The notes beneath the pieces were generated by a model, which was not told the DNA's origin, did not search any database, and saw only the letters and a list, made by a program, of their open reading frames with translations. A DNA stretch of 50,753 nucleotides from contig JACOSC010000191.1 in assembly GCA_016179055.1 (NCBI GenBank), forward strand, positions 1 to 50,753, read 5' to 3'. The stretch comes from Acidobacteriota bacterium (lineage in GTDB: Bacteria > Acidobacteriota > UBA6911 > JACOSC01). A program made the position numbers and the translations under genes. Shown here piece after piece: positions 36,491 to 44,525 of the stretch; the first letter of the stretch is position 1; each line of letters opens with the position of its first letter.

Positions 36491-36784
36491 TAACTGTTTA
36501 AGGGGGTCCGCTGGTGAGCCTATCAACAAAAGGTGACCCTACGCGCCCGGTCCCCAAAGGGGACGCTGTTAATAGCCGGGGGTGGCGTTTCGCCACCCCC
36601 GGACCAGAACCCTTGCGCGGGCCGACCCTGAAAGGGTCGTGGTCGTCCACCCACACCGGACCCTACGTGGACCCTTTCAGGGTCCGGCCGGGACGATGGC
36701 ATTCCGTGGGTGGCGCCCCGCGCCACCCACGGCTATTAACAAGGTCCCCTTCAGGGACCGACCGGCGACCGCCCCGAACAGTTA
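36491..36784. repeat. 294-bp compound foldback with TAACTGTT ends
   Basis: The element opens with TAACTGTTTAAGGGGGTC (36491-36508) and closes with AACAGTTA (36777-36784), the same ends as the repeats at 15684 and 16700. Inside, arms 36568-36587 and 36721-36740 match at 19 of 20 positions. Strong hairpins occur at 36576-36602 (12-bp stem) and near 36711-36732. Boxes GTCCCCAAAGGGGAC, GACCCTGAAAGGGTC and GGACCCTTTCAGGGTCC are spread through it. Confidence 0.85.
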
Positions 36785-36939
36785 CAGCATTACTTCCCTA
36801 TACGCGGCAACTCCGCAAGCTGTCACACGCCGGCCGAGTGGACTCCCGCCTGCCATGCGACTCTACTGATGAGTTCGGTAGGCAATGCTAGGAGTGACAC
36901 AGAATTCAATGTGTAACAGAATCGATTCGCGTGGGCTAG

Positions 36940-37014
36940 TGGAGGCGCGGGTGGGAATTGAACCCACGTATAACGGTTTTGCAGACCATCGCCTTACCGC
37001 TTGGCTACCGCGCC
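36940..37014 (-). tRNA. tRNA-Cys (GCA)
   Basis: Read on the minus strand, the acceptor stem GGCGCGG pairs with CCGCGCC, the D stem is GCC/GGC, the anticodon loop CTGCAAA holds GCA, the T arm is GTGGG-TTCAATT-CCCAC, and CCA is encoded. The 75-nt cloverleaf is complete. Confidence 0.95.
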
Positions 37015-37057
37015 CTCGCCTTTATTGAGGAGAATCTTGCGACCTAGGGAATATTAT

Positions 37058-37132
<75 letters not shown>

Positions 37133-37189
37133 TCCGAAGCAATTCCGCTCAAAATATTATCAGAGCCTCAAACGGCTGTCAACTCCCTT

Positions 37190-37267
37190 GAAAATCGGGG
37201 TCGGGGGCCGGGGATCAGGGGCCAGATGAAGACCTCTCCATTCCCCGACCCCTGACCCCCGGTTTTC
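37190..37267. repeat. Imperfect inverted repeat rich in GGGGTC words
   Basis: GAAAATCGGGG at 37190-37200 faces CCCCCGGTTTTC at 37256-37267, with GGTCGGGGGCCGGGGATCAG inside the left half. The inner words resemble the loop region of the repeat at 15684-15750. The region 37268-37762 holds repeat copy 2 and no gene I can support. Confidence 0.65.
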
Positions 37268-37417
37268 ATACGCCGTGGTGTGCCCATAGGGTGCCTGAAC
37301 GACTCCCTCGATAATAACCTCGCCGCAACAGTGCCGGTTGGGGTAGCGACCGGGTGTGTCGCGGCCTACCCGGCTCGGCCACCGCCCGCTACCGCAGGCG
37401 GTTCTGTTTTCATTCAT
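37263..37417. repeat. Dispersed 155-bp repeat, copy 2
   Basis: This is the second copy of the repeat at 33461-33617, in the same orientation, with its core at 37321-37353. Both copies are preceded by a different inverted repeat, which suggests insertion next to existing palindromes. Confidence 0.7.
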
Positions 37418-37762
37418 CGGGGTGCCCCACCAATGGGCATGAACAACTTCTCAGAAACTCGATCATAAGAAGCCTGCGTAAGTCCGAGCGCTGTCCCGTA
37501 CAAGGTGTATCCCCTTGGATCGAACTTCAGCTTGCCGTACTTTGAGGTTGCAAACCATGAGCAACTTATTTAGACTTCTAGGATTGACTGGAGTGACTGA
37601 AGGAGGCATTTTGCCAAAGTGTACGCGCCGGCAACCCTTCTCTGCGTCGGAAAGGTTAAATATTTTATTCGTTCCGGCCGATATATTATATGCGCGATCC
37701 TATGAGCGGCGGGGCGGGTCTTCCCTCAGTACCATGCCAATCCTCACTAAGGAATCAATGCT

Positions 37763-38794
37763 ATGCCAGAATTACGCCATGATCCGATTCAGAAGCGATG
37801 GGTAATCATCGCCACGGAGCGCAATATGCGCCCGAACGATTTCATCATCGAACCGGAAACGGATAAAGCCACCTTTTGTCCGTTCGATGAAGGGCATGAA
37901 GATCGTACGCCTCCGGAGATTTTTGCGGTGCGCGACCCGGGCAGCGCGCGCAACGGGCCCGGCTGGAAATTGCGCGTCGTTTCCAACAAGTTTCCAGCCC
38001 TTAAGATTGAGGGCGAGCTGGATCGCCGCGCCGTCGGCTTGTATGACCGCATGAACGGCGTCGGCGCTCACGAAGTTATCATTGAAACGACGGATCATGA
38101 TGCGCATATGAGCGACCTGCCGGTCGAACAGCTTAAACAGGTCCTCTACGCTTATCGGGAGCGCTTGAATGATTTGCGACGCGATAAGCGGTTTAAATAT
38201 GTTTTGTTGTTTAAAAATCACGGACAAGCCGCGGGCGCGTCGTTGGCTCATCCCCATACGCAATTGATTGCCACGCCGGTCACGCCGCTCACCGTTGCCA
38301 AGGAATTGCAATCGGCCAAAGACCATTTTCACCTGAAGGAGCGCTGCTTAGTGTGCGATATCATTGCCCAGGAACTGAGCAGCGGCGAGCGCATCATCAA
38401 AGCCACCGAGCAATTCGTTGCCTTCACGCCGTACGCCTCCCGGTTCCCTTTTGAGATATTCTTAGTGCCGAGAACGCATCACCATGATTTTGGTCAGATC
38501 AGCGACTATGACACGCATTACCTGGCGGAGTTCTTGAAGGATGTGATGGCGCGTTTGAAGGTTGGTTTGAACGATCCGCCTTATAATTTCTTGCTTCACA
38601 CCAGCCCGAACACAACGACGTCTTTGCACCGATCGTGGTACTGGAATACCATACAATACGACTGGCATTGGCATCTGGAAATCATCCCGCGGTTGACGCG
38701 GGTGGCGGGATTTGAATGGGGCTCCGGCTTTTACATTAATCCGACGCCGCCCGAGCAGGCCGCCGAGTACCTAAGGGAGTTGGAGTTGACCTAG
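37763..38794 (+). CDS. galT: Galactose-1-phosphate uridylyltransferase
   Basis: The 343-residue enzyme has the HIT-fold GalT pattern. MPELRHDPIQKRWVIIA opens the chain, and the catalytic triad H163-P-H165 lies in LAHPHTQLIA with NHG (152-154) ahead of it. The C-terminal LHTSPNTTTSLHRSWYW and HWHLEIIPRLTRVAGFEWGSG complete the uridylyl site. It swaps UMP between UDP-glucose and galactose-1-phosphate. The structural zinc pair CPFC of E. coli is CPFD here, with only Cys39 kept. Bacterial relatives often act on broader nucleotidyl substrates. Other gal genes are absent, so it may serve polysaccharide precursors. Confidence 0.92.
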   Translation: MPELRHDPIQKRWVIIATERNMRPNDFIIEPETDKATFCPFDEGHEDRTPPEIFAVRDPGSARNGPGWKLRVVSNKFPALKIEGELDRRAVGLYDRMNGVGAHEVIIETTDHDAHMSDLPVEQLKQVLYAYRERLNDLRRDKRFKYVLLFKNHGQAAGASLAHPHTQLIATPVTPLTVAKELQSAKDHFHLKERCLVCDIIAQELSSGERIIKATEQFVAFTPYASRFPFEIFLVPRTHHHDFGQISDYDTHYLAEFLKDVMARLKVGLNDPPYNFLLHTSPNTTTSLHRSWYWNTIQYDWHWHLEIIPRLTRVAGFEWGSGFYINPTPPEQAAEYLRELELT

Positions 38795-38916
38795 TCCTTA
38801 AACCAGAGTGCTTTTTTTAGTCTGTATAGAGTAGAAATCACCACACGGTATCGCAAAGAATATTTTATTCATGCATGACTCCTGGATAAGCCCTATTGAT
38901 TGCATAACGCTCCGGT

Positions 38917-39261
38917 TCAGCGACGGCGGTACGCCGGCCGCTGCAACTGGTTATGCGCGGCTTGCTTCATCCTCGCTTCGAGATGCTCATATTCCCCGAG
39001 GTGCGCGCGCATCAGGCTTTTCCAAAGCTTGCCGTGGTTGGGCACGGAGAAGTGTAGGAGTTCATGAACGACCACGTAGTCTCCCAAGTCCCGATCCAAC
39101 CCCAGTAACTCGTCGTTGAAACTCAGCGTTCCCGCCGTCGAGCATGACGCCCACTTATTGCGCATCGGGCGCACATACAGCCCACGCATCTTCACATCCA
39201 GCTTGGCAGCCCATTCCACCACGCGGGTTTTGAACTCCTCTTTGTCGCGCCAACTATTCAT
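38917..39261 (-). CDS. Short YgjP/M48-type metallopeptidase linked to type I R-M
   Basis: The 114-residue protein overlaps the hsdR stop by ATGA. It contains RPMRNKWASCSTAGTLSFND and the zinc motif H66-E-L-L-H70 with a third His76 before GKLWKSLM, the hallmarks of the YgjP/DUF45 family. It is about half the length of YgjP; short versions like this are, from memory, regular companions of hsdR genes. A role in maturation or turnover of the restriction subunit is possible, but no experiment known to me shows it. It is the last gene of the defence unit. Confidence 0.8.
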   Translation of the reverse strand: MNSWRDKEEFKTRVVEWAAKLDVKMRGLYVRPMRNKWASCSTAGTLSFNDELLGLDRDLGDYVVVHELLHFSVPNHGKLWKSLMRAHLGEYEHLEARMKQAAHNQLQRPAYRRR

Positions 39262-42209
39262 GGGCGGAAGCCCTTTTGCAAAAGGGTGAACAAGGCTTCG
39301 ACCGTAGCGGTGACCTTCTCCACGTCGTCTTCCTCGGCGATGACGGCGAACGTCACCTGCTTCCGCAACTCCCGCAGTTCTGCCTCGCTGCGCTGCCAGT
39401 TGGGGAACTTTGCGAACGCCTCGCGCACCTTCTTGCTCACTGCCTCGGGGTTAGGAATGTCGTCGTCAGTTAGCTTGCACAGCACGAAATAGGTCAACCC
39501 ATCCAGTCCCTTCGCGGCCTGTTCCTTCTTTCGCTGCTCGTTCTTTTCAATTTCCTTCAGCAAGTCCGAGAGCGCATCGGCCGTGCTCGTCTGTCGATCC
39601 TCAAAACTCTCCTGCACGGCCTTGGCACGCTCCGAAAGAGCCACGAGGAACGGATCGTCGCTGTTCTCGTCCGCCGTCCTCTCGATGCTCTTGACCAGGT
39701 TGAGGACCTTCGCGCCTTCGCCGCCCTTTTGTTTATTGATCAGCTCGACCGTTGCGGCGTCGATCGTCACGAACCTGTTGACGTGCCCCAGCCGGTCTAC
39801 ACCGATGTGCTTCTGGACCAGTTCGTTTGTTTTCTTCTGGAAAGCCCTGTCCACATATACCATTTTGGCGTAGGCGTTCCGCACAACGGCGTAAATTGAA
39901 GAGAGCGTCGTATAAGGGTCAATGAACGGCCGCAGGAACGCATCCGGCGAGATGAGCTCGTAGAGCATCTCGATCTCTTTGTATTCCTTGAAGAACTCCT
40001 TGCGCCGCGCCTTGTCGCGGAAATGTTCGATGAGGTTGTCCACGTCCTTATCATCGAAGCTTCGCGTGACCAGCGCCAGATACGCCGGGGCCTTCGTCGC
40101 CATCTTCGCTTTGAAAAGGTGCTTCAACAGGCTGATGCCCTTGACGATGGCGTTGATCTCGTCGCTGTCGAAGGCCAGCGCCTTTTCCAGCTTGTCGAAG
40201 ATGCCCACGAAATCAAGGACGAAGCCGTGCGGCTTCACCATAGCTGCCGCCTCGTTCTCGTATGGGCGGTTCACCCGCGCGATGGCCTGGAGCAAAGTGT
40301 GATCGCGCATTGGCTTGTCCAGATACATCGCGTAAAGAATCGGCGCGTCGAAGCCGGTCAGCAGCTTCTCGGTGACGATCAAAATCTTCGGCCACTCGCC
40401 GACCTTGATGAAGTTCTTGCGGATCTGCTTCTCGCGTGTCGGATCGAGATGCCACTTCTTCAGGTGCGCTGGGTCGTTGTTGTTGCCGGTGAAGACGATC
40501 TCCGAATACTCCGGCGGTAGGATGGCATCAAGCGCTTCCTTGTAGAACGCGCATGCCTCGCGATCCACCGCCACGAGGAACGCCTTGTAGCCGAGCGGCT
40601 CTACGTTTCCCCGGAAATGGCCGGCCACGTAGCGCGCCACTTTATTTACCCGGTCCTTGCCTTTGAGGAAATTCTTCAAGTTCACTGCACGTTCGAGAAT
40701 CTTGTTCAGCTCCTCGATGTCCGCGATACCCTCGGTCTCCGCCAGGGCGAGGAACTCCTTTTCCATGATCTCGTGAGGCATGAGCATCTCGTTCGGCGCG
40801 AGGTTGTAGTAGAGAGGCAGCGTGGTCCCGTCCTCGATGCTCTCGGCGATGGAATACTTGTGCAGGTAGCCCTTGTCATCCTCGCAGCCGAAGGTCTTGA
40901 AGGTGCCCTTGCCGTAGGCGGTCTTGTCCACGGGCGTGCCGGTGAAGCCGAGGAAACTTGCGTTCGGCAGGCCCGCCATCAGGAAGTTGCCGAGGTCGCC
41001 GCCCGTGGTGCGGTGCGCCTCGTCAATTAACACGAAGATGTTGCGCCGCAGATTCAAGTTCCCCGGCATGTCGCGGAACTTGTGGATCATTGTTACAATG
41101 ATGCCGCGATAGTCCTGCCCCATCTGGTTCAGCAGCCGGTTCAACTCGGCGATGGAGCGGGCGTGCAACACATTGCCCAGCCCCACTGACGCCAGGTTCT
41201 TGAGCATCTGATCTTCCAGTTCGTTGCGGTCGATCATCAGCAGGATGGTCGGTTTCTCCGCCTCAGGCGCTTTGAACAGCAATTCGGCGGCCTTGATCAA
41301 CGTGTAGGTCTTGCCGCTACCCTGCGTGTGCCAGACGAGACCGCGCGAGCGCTTGGGGTCGAGCGCGCGCGACACCACCTTGTCCACCGCCGTTGTCTGG
41401 TGCTGGCGCAGGCTGATCTTCTGAAGCTCCTCCTCTTTTTCCGCAAAGAGGATGAAATCTTTCAGAAATCGCAGGAGATGTGGCATGGTGCAGAAGCTTT
41501 TGACCTTGGCTTCAAGGTTACCGACTTCTTCGTGCTTCCAATTGAAAAGGTTTCGCCTCACCGTGTTCCACGTAACTCCATAGACGAAGCCGATGGCCTC
41601 CGTGGCAGTGAAGAGCATCTGCGGCACCATCACCTCCGGCGTCTCAGCGTGGTAACGGCGAATCTGATCCACTCCGAGCGCGATTGCCTCGTCCTTGCTC
41701 GCGTTCTTGCATTCGATCACCAGCACCGGGATGCCGTTGATGAGGAACACCACGTCCTCCCGCGTGCTGTGTTTGCCGTTGTGCATGTAAAACTCTTCCG
41801 TCACCTCATACACATTGCACCACTGCGCTCGCGGCCGGGCAAGGTCGCCATAATCAATCAACGTCAGATCCAGTTCGCGATTCTCTTCCAGGCAGAAAAA
41901 CTTGTGCTGATTGCGCAGCGCCTGGAGGAAATCCCGATTGCCGTAGATGTCGGCGTGGAATCGCTGAAACTCGGTGACCAACGCGCCCTCGGCCTCCTTG
42001 TATTTCGGGTTGAAGGCCCGGACCTGGGTGTACAGCAGGTCGCCGAAGAACAACGACGCCTTGCGCGCGCGTTCTTCCGGTGTCGCACCATCCGGGTCAA
42101 ACCCGCGCCGCCGTTCGGCCTCATCGCGCGGCACGTAAGTCCACCCGATCTCCTGCGCGTATTTCAGGATGCAGGCCTGGACGGTTTTATGTTCGGATGG
42201 AGTGGCCAT
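39258..42209 (-). CDS. hsdR: Type I restriction endonuclease subunit R
   Basis: The 983-residue motor-nuclease is full length. The N-terminal nuclease core of PD-(D/E)XK type has D152 in REDVVFLI and E166-C-K168 in VLVIECKN. Walker A is HTQGSGKT (residues 294-301), the DEAD-box motif is LIDEAHRT, motif III is GFTGTPV, and motif VI is LLQAIARVNRPY. The C-terminal helical part binds HsdM. It translocates DNA from an unmethylated recognition site and cuts at a distance. The start at 42209 is 63 nt after the GxxExxY stop, the one junction in the unit that is not tight. A partial second hsdR start lies at 43756-44022. Confidence 0.95.
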   Translation of the reverse strand: MATPSEHKTVQACILKYAQEIGWTYVPRDEAERRRGFDPDGATPEERARKASLFFGDLLYTQVRAFNPKYKEAEGALVTEFQRFHADIYGNRDFLQALRNQHKFFCLEENRELDLTLIDYGDLARPRAQWCNVYEVTEEFYMHNGKHSTREDVVFLINGIPVLVIECKNASKDEAIALGVDQIRRYHAETPEVMVPQMLFTATEAIGFVYGVTWNTVRRNLFNWKHEEVGNLEAKVKSFCTMPHLLRFLKDFILFAEKEEELQKISLRQHQTTAVDKVVSRALDPKRSRGLVWHTQGSGKTYTLIKAAELLFKAPEAEKPTILLMIDRNELEDQMLKNLASVGLGNVLHARSIAELNRLLNQMGQDYRGIIVTMIHKFRDMPGNLNLRRNIFVLIDEAHRTTGGDLGNFLMAGLPNASFLGFTGTPVDKTAYGKGTFKTFGCEDDKGYLHKYSIAESIEDGTTLPLYYNLAPNEMLMPHEIMEKEFLALAETEGIADIEELNKILERAVNLKNFLKGKDRVNKVARYVAGHFRGNVEPLGYKAFLVAVDREACAFYKEALDAILPPEYSEIVFTGNNNDPAHLKKWHLDPTREKQIRKNFIKVGEWPKILIVTEKLLTGFDAPILYAMYLDKPMRDHTLLQAIARVNRPYENEAAAMVKPHGFVLDFVGIFDKLEKALAFDSDEINAIVKGISLLKHLFKAKMATKAPAYLALVTRSFDDKDVDNLIEHFRDKARRKEFFKEYKEIEMLYELISPDAFLRPFIDPYTTLSSIYAVVRNAYAKMVYVDRAFQKKTNELVQKHIGVDRLGHVNRFVTIDAATVELINKQKGGEGAKVLNLVKSIERTADENSDDPFLVALSERAKAVQESFEDRQTSTADALSDLLKEIEKNEQRKKEQAAKGLDGLTYFVLCKLTDDDIPNPEAVSKKVREAFAKFPNWQRSEAELRELRKQVTFAVIAEEDDVEKVTATVEALFTLLQKGFRP

Positions 42210-42224
42210 GTTGATCTACTATTT

Positions 42225-42289
42225 AACCGCAAAGAACGCAGAGATGAGAAACGCGGAGAATCTTTGTGCTCCCTATGCTCTCTGCGGTT
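42225..42289. repeat. AACCGC..GCGGTT inverted repeat downstream of the GxxExxY gene
   Basis: AACCGCAAAGAACGCAGAGA at 42225-42244 faces TGCTCTCTGCGGTT at 42276-42289, forming an imperfect hairpin that overlaps the last codons of the GxxExxY gene. The same AACCGCAAAGAACGCA words appear, in the same relative strand, at 42671-42706 on the other side of that gene. Confidence 0.6.
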
Positions 42290-42665
42290 GACCTTCCGTC
42301 CACGCGAACTTGCGAATTTCAAACTTATAGGAGTCAAAGTTGATCAACAACCCGTGCTCAAGTCGCGAGGACTTCAGGTATCCCAGGATCTGCGCTTCAT
42401 GCTCCGGGGCGAGCGTCTTGGCGGTTTTCAATTCGATGATCAAACGACCTTCCACCAGCAAATCCGCCAGATAATCCCCGATGAGTGTCCCGTCCTCGTC
42501 ATACACCTTGATTGGGTGTTGCTGTTTCACGTCCAGCCCCGCTTTCCGCAGCCGGTGCGCCAGCGCGTTCTCGTAAACCTTCTCCAGATGCCCATGCCCA
42601 TGATAAACGTGAAGGTCGTAGGCAATCTGCCGCACCTGATCACTCAATGATTTGATGTCCTTCAT
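42273..42665 (-). CDS. GxxExxY family protein (PDDEXK_3 nuclease-like)
   Basis: The 130-residue protein carries the name-giving motif GHLEKVY near residue 25 and the PD-(D/E)XK core: D64 in LIGDYLADLL, then LIIELKTAK with Glu-Leu-Lys, then the helix EAQILGYLKSS with a conserved Gln. GLLINFDSYKFEIRKF closes the domain. Its start overlaps the rhuM stop by ATGA. Members are scattered through bacteria with uncertain function, often in variable regions. Flanking AACCGCAAAGAACGCA tracts suggest it came in as a small cassette. Confidence 0.88.
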   Translation of the reverse strand: MKDIKSLSDQVRQIAYDLHVYHGHGHLEKVYENALAHRLRKAGLDVKQQHPIKVYDEDGTLIGDYLADLLVEGRLIIELKTAKTLAPEHEAQILGYLKSSRLEHGLLINFDSYKFEIRKFAWTEGQPQRA

Positions 42666-43759
42666 GGCGTCTTCTTTCTTTGTGTTCTTTGCGTTCTTTG
42701 CGGTTTTTTGATTGGAGGCAGCCTCTTCACTGCCGCCTCGAAGTCCTTTTCCACTTGCGAGGGCTGGGCAAGCTGAAGGACTCGGAACTTCTCAAACTCC
42801 AGTTCCGCCTTCCGCAACGCCTGCTCGTGCGAAATCTTGCCTGCGTGCATGAGAATCTCCCGACCGCTCAGACGCAGGAAATTCTCCAGCTTAGCGATCC
42901 AGTCCCGCATATACATCGGCTTGCGGTTCAGCGCCTGGAGTTCGGCAAATTCAAGATAGGCGTTGACGATGCGGTTGAGGGCTTCGAGTTCCTCCGACGT
43001 CAGGTAGTTCTTGGCAATGACCGCTTCTCCCCTGCTCGGTTTGGCCCCCTGCCAACTCGTCAAGCCCATGTTCTGCCTCGTGGCGTCAGCTCGGTCATGG
43101 ACAATCTCCGCTGCCGTGCGCCCGTGCGCCGCCCAGTGCATCTTGTTCTGCACCGTGGCGAAGAAAACCTGCGACGCCTCTTCGCCCGGGTCGTAGTCAA
43201 TGCTCGTCGCGTAAATCTCCAGCACCTTGCGCCAGAAAACTTTTTCCGACGACCGAATATCGCGGATGCGGGCCAGCAATTCCTCGAAATAATTCCCGCC
43301 CCCCGCCCGCTTGAGCCGCTCGTCATCCAGCGCGAAGCCCTTGACGATGTATTCCCGCAACCGTTGCGTCGCCCAGATGCGGAACTGCGTGCCGCGATGC
43401 GACTTCACGCGGTAACCGACGGAAATGATGACATCGAGGTTGTAGTGTTCCACCGAGCGGGACACCTGCCGGCTTCCCTCCTGTCGAACTATTAAGAATT
43501 CCTTAACAGTTGCCGACGGCTGCACCTGGCCCTTCGGTTGAACTGACAAGGATTCCTTGTGAGTTGCCTCCGGCGTCAATTCCCCCTCTTCATAGATGTT
43601 CTGGATGTGCAGGCTGACGTTTTGTTGAGAGGTCTGAAACAACTCCGCCATTTGCGCCTGCGTCAGCCAGACCGTCTCACCCTGCATCCGCACTTCCAGC
43701 CGTGTGCGGCCGTCCGGCGCTTGATAGAGCAACAATTGGGATTTCGGTTCGTCGCTCAT
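42662..43759 (-). CDS. RhuM family protein, copy 1 (downstream)
   Basis: The 365-residue protein shares the RhuM core: ETVWLTQAQMAELFQTSQQNVSLHI (DNA-binding-like N-terminus), HYNLDVIISVGYRVKSHRGTQFRIWA and LREYIVKGFALDDERL, a central YATSIDYDP segment and a C-terminal ISHEQALRKAELEFEKF. It is named after a Salmonella pathogenicity-island gene and commonly sits inside type I R-M loci; its role is not established. Residues 58-93 hold an 18-residue tandem duplication (ATHKESLSVQ/ATVKEFLIVR). The C-terminus, KKPQRTQRTQRKKTP, comes from a repeat tract. The start overlaps the stop of the hsdS-tail remnant by ATGA. Confidence 0.88.
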   Translation of the reverse strand: MSDEPKSQLLLYQAPDGRTRLEVRMQGETVWLTQAQMAELFQTSQQNVSLHIQNIYEEGELTPEATHKESLSVQPKGQVQPSATVKEFLIVRQEGSRQVSRSVEHYNLDVIISVGYRVKSHRGTQFRIWATQRLREYIVKGFALDDERLKRAGGGNYFEELLARIRDIRSSEKVFWRKVLEIYATSIDYDPGEEASQVFFATVQNKMHWAAHGRTAAEIVHDRADATRQNMGLTSWQGAKPSRGEAVIAKNYLTSEELEALNRIVNAYLEFAELQALNRKPMYMRDWIAKLENFLRLSGREILMHAGKISHEQALRKAELEFEKFRVLQLAQPSQVEKDFEAAVKRLPPIKKPQRTQRTQRKKTP

Positions 43760-44022
43760 TTCTTCCCCTTCGCAATGGCAGCTTCCAATTCCGGCAAATC
43801 GAGGGTGTGGACGCGAAGCTGCGCAGTCATGAGTTGGTGCAGCAGATCGCCATAGAACAGCGACGCCTTGCGGGCCCGATCCTGCGGCGTTGCTCCGTCC
43901 GGATCAAAGCCCCGCCGCCGCGACGCCTCGGCGCGCGGCACATAAGTCCATCCGATCTCCTGCGCGTATTTCAGGATGCGGGTCTGGACGGTTTTATGTT
44001 CGCCGGGAATCTATGCGCTCAT
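43756..44022 (-). pseudogene. Chimeric remnant: hsdR N-terminus fused in frame to an hsdS C-terminus
   Basis: Reading leftwards from ATG 44022, the frame gives M-S-A-stop (TAG at 44011-44013), then EHKTVQ..ILKYAQEIGWTY and RRRGFDPDGATPQDRARKAS, closely matching the first 59 residues of the intact hsdR. After GDLL it switches to HQLMTAQLRVHTLDLPEL, which matches the end of the intact HsdS. The switch lies at CAGCAG (43840-43845), a hexamer present at the equivalent places in both parents (42033-42038 and 45770-45775). This is a deletion scar that removed most of one hsdR and all but the tail of one hsdS. It is not expected to be functional. Confidence 0.88.
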
Positions 44023-44064
44023 CGTTACGGTACCCCCGCTAGAAGCTGTAATTTCTGTTGCACG

Positions 44065-44523
44065 CTATATCAGCTTGCACCGCGAAAGCAGGAGAGTGAT
44101 GGCGAGCAGGATCGCAAGGCCGCCATGAAAGATGAGCAAGGCCGGAGATACCATCACCTGGCCCCACGCGCCGACCTCATTCGAAACAACAGACGTGTCC
44201 ATACTGAAGTCGGTGGGCATGTCTTGAGGTTGGCTACGGTAGCGGTCATAGAGCTTTCGAAACAGTCGCTCTTGCCGAAGAAAGAAACCGTCCAACAACC
44301 AGAAGGCTGCGACGGGAATCACAGCAACCCAACCCATGGCATACACCTTGCCTTGGGCGGTTAGCACCAAAATTGCTGACAGCAGCGTGACGCTCCACCC
44401 CTTAACCAGAAACGAATTACTCGCCATGCGCGTAATGATCTGCTGAAGCATTTCTAGATGCTTGAGCCGGCCGGTGTTGATCTGAGGAGCATTCGACTGA
44501 CTGGATGATGTTTCGTTGGACAT
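44065..44523 (-). CDS. Small three-TM membrane protein, putative effector of the TIR cassette
   Basis: The 152-residue protein has a cytoplasmic N-terminus (1-37) with HLEMLQQIITRMASNSFLVK. TM1 is about 40-57 and TM2 about 61-82 (MGWVAVIPVAAFWLLDGFFL). A conserved-looking basic segment RQERLFRKLYDRYR follows, then a 35-residue loop and TM3 about 124-147. The SNSF..KGW and LRQERLFRxLYD words recall small membrane proteins found beside TIR and nucleotide-signalling genes (annotated, as I recall, RipA-like octameric proteins), but I cannot search. The start is 2 nt after the TIR2 stop. A membrane-disrupting or channel effector is the natural inference. Confidence 0.75.
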   Translation of the reverse strand: MSNETSSSQSNAPQINTGRLKHLEMLQQIITRMASNSFLVKGWSVTLLSAILVLTAQGKVYAMGWVAVIPVAAFWLLDGFFLRQERLFRKLYDRYRSQPQDMPTDFSMDTSVVSNEVGAWGQVMVSPALLIFHGGLAILLAITLLLSRCKLI

Positions 44524-44525
44524 AG

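Noticed and set aside
41328-42650. 440-codon plus-strand ORF
   Set aside because: It is antisense to hsdR and the GxxExxY gene, whose domains and motifs are clear; it is a codon-bias shadow.
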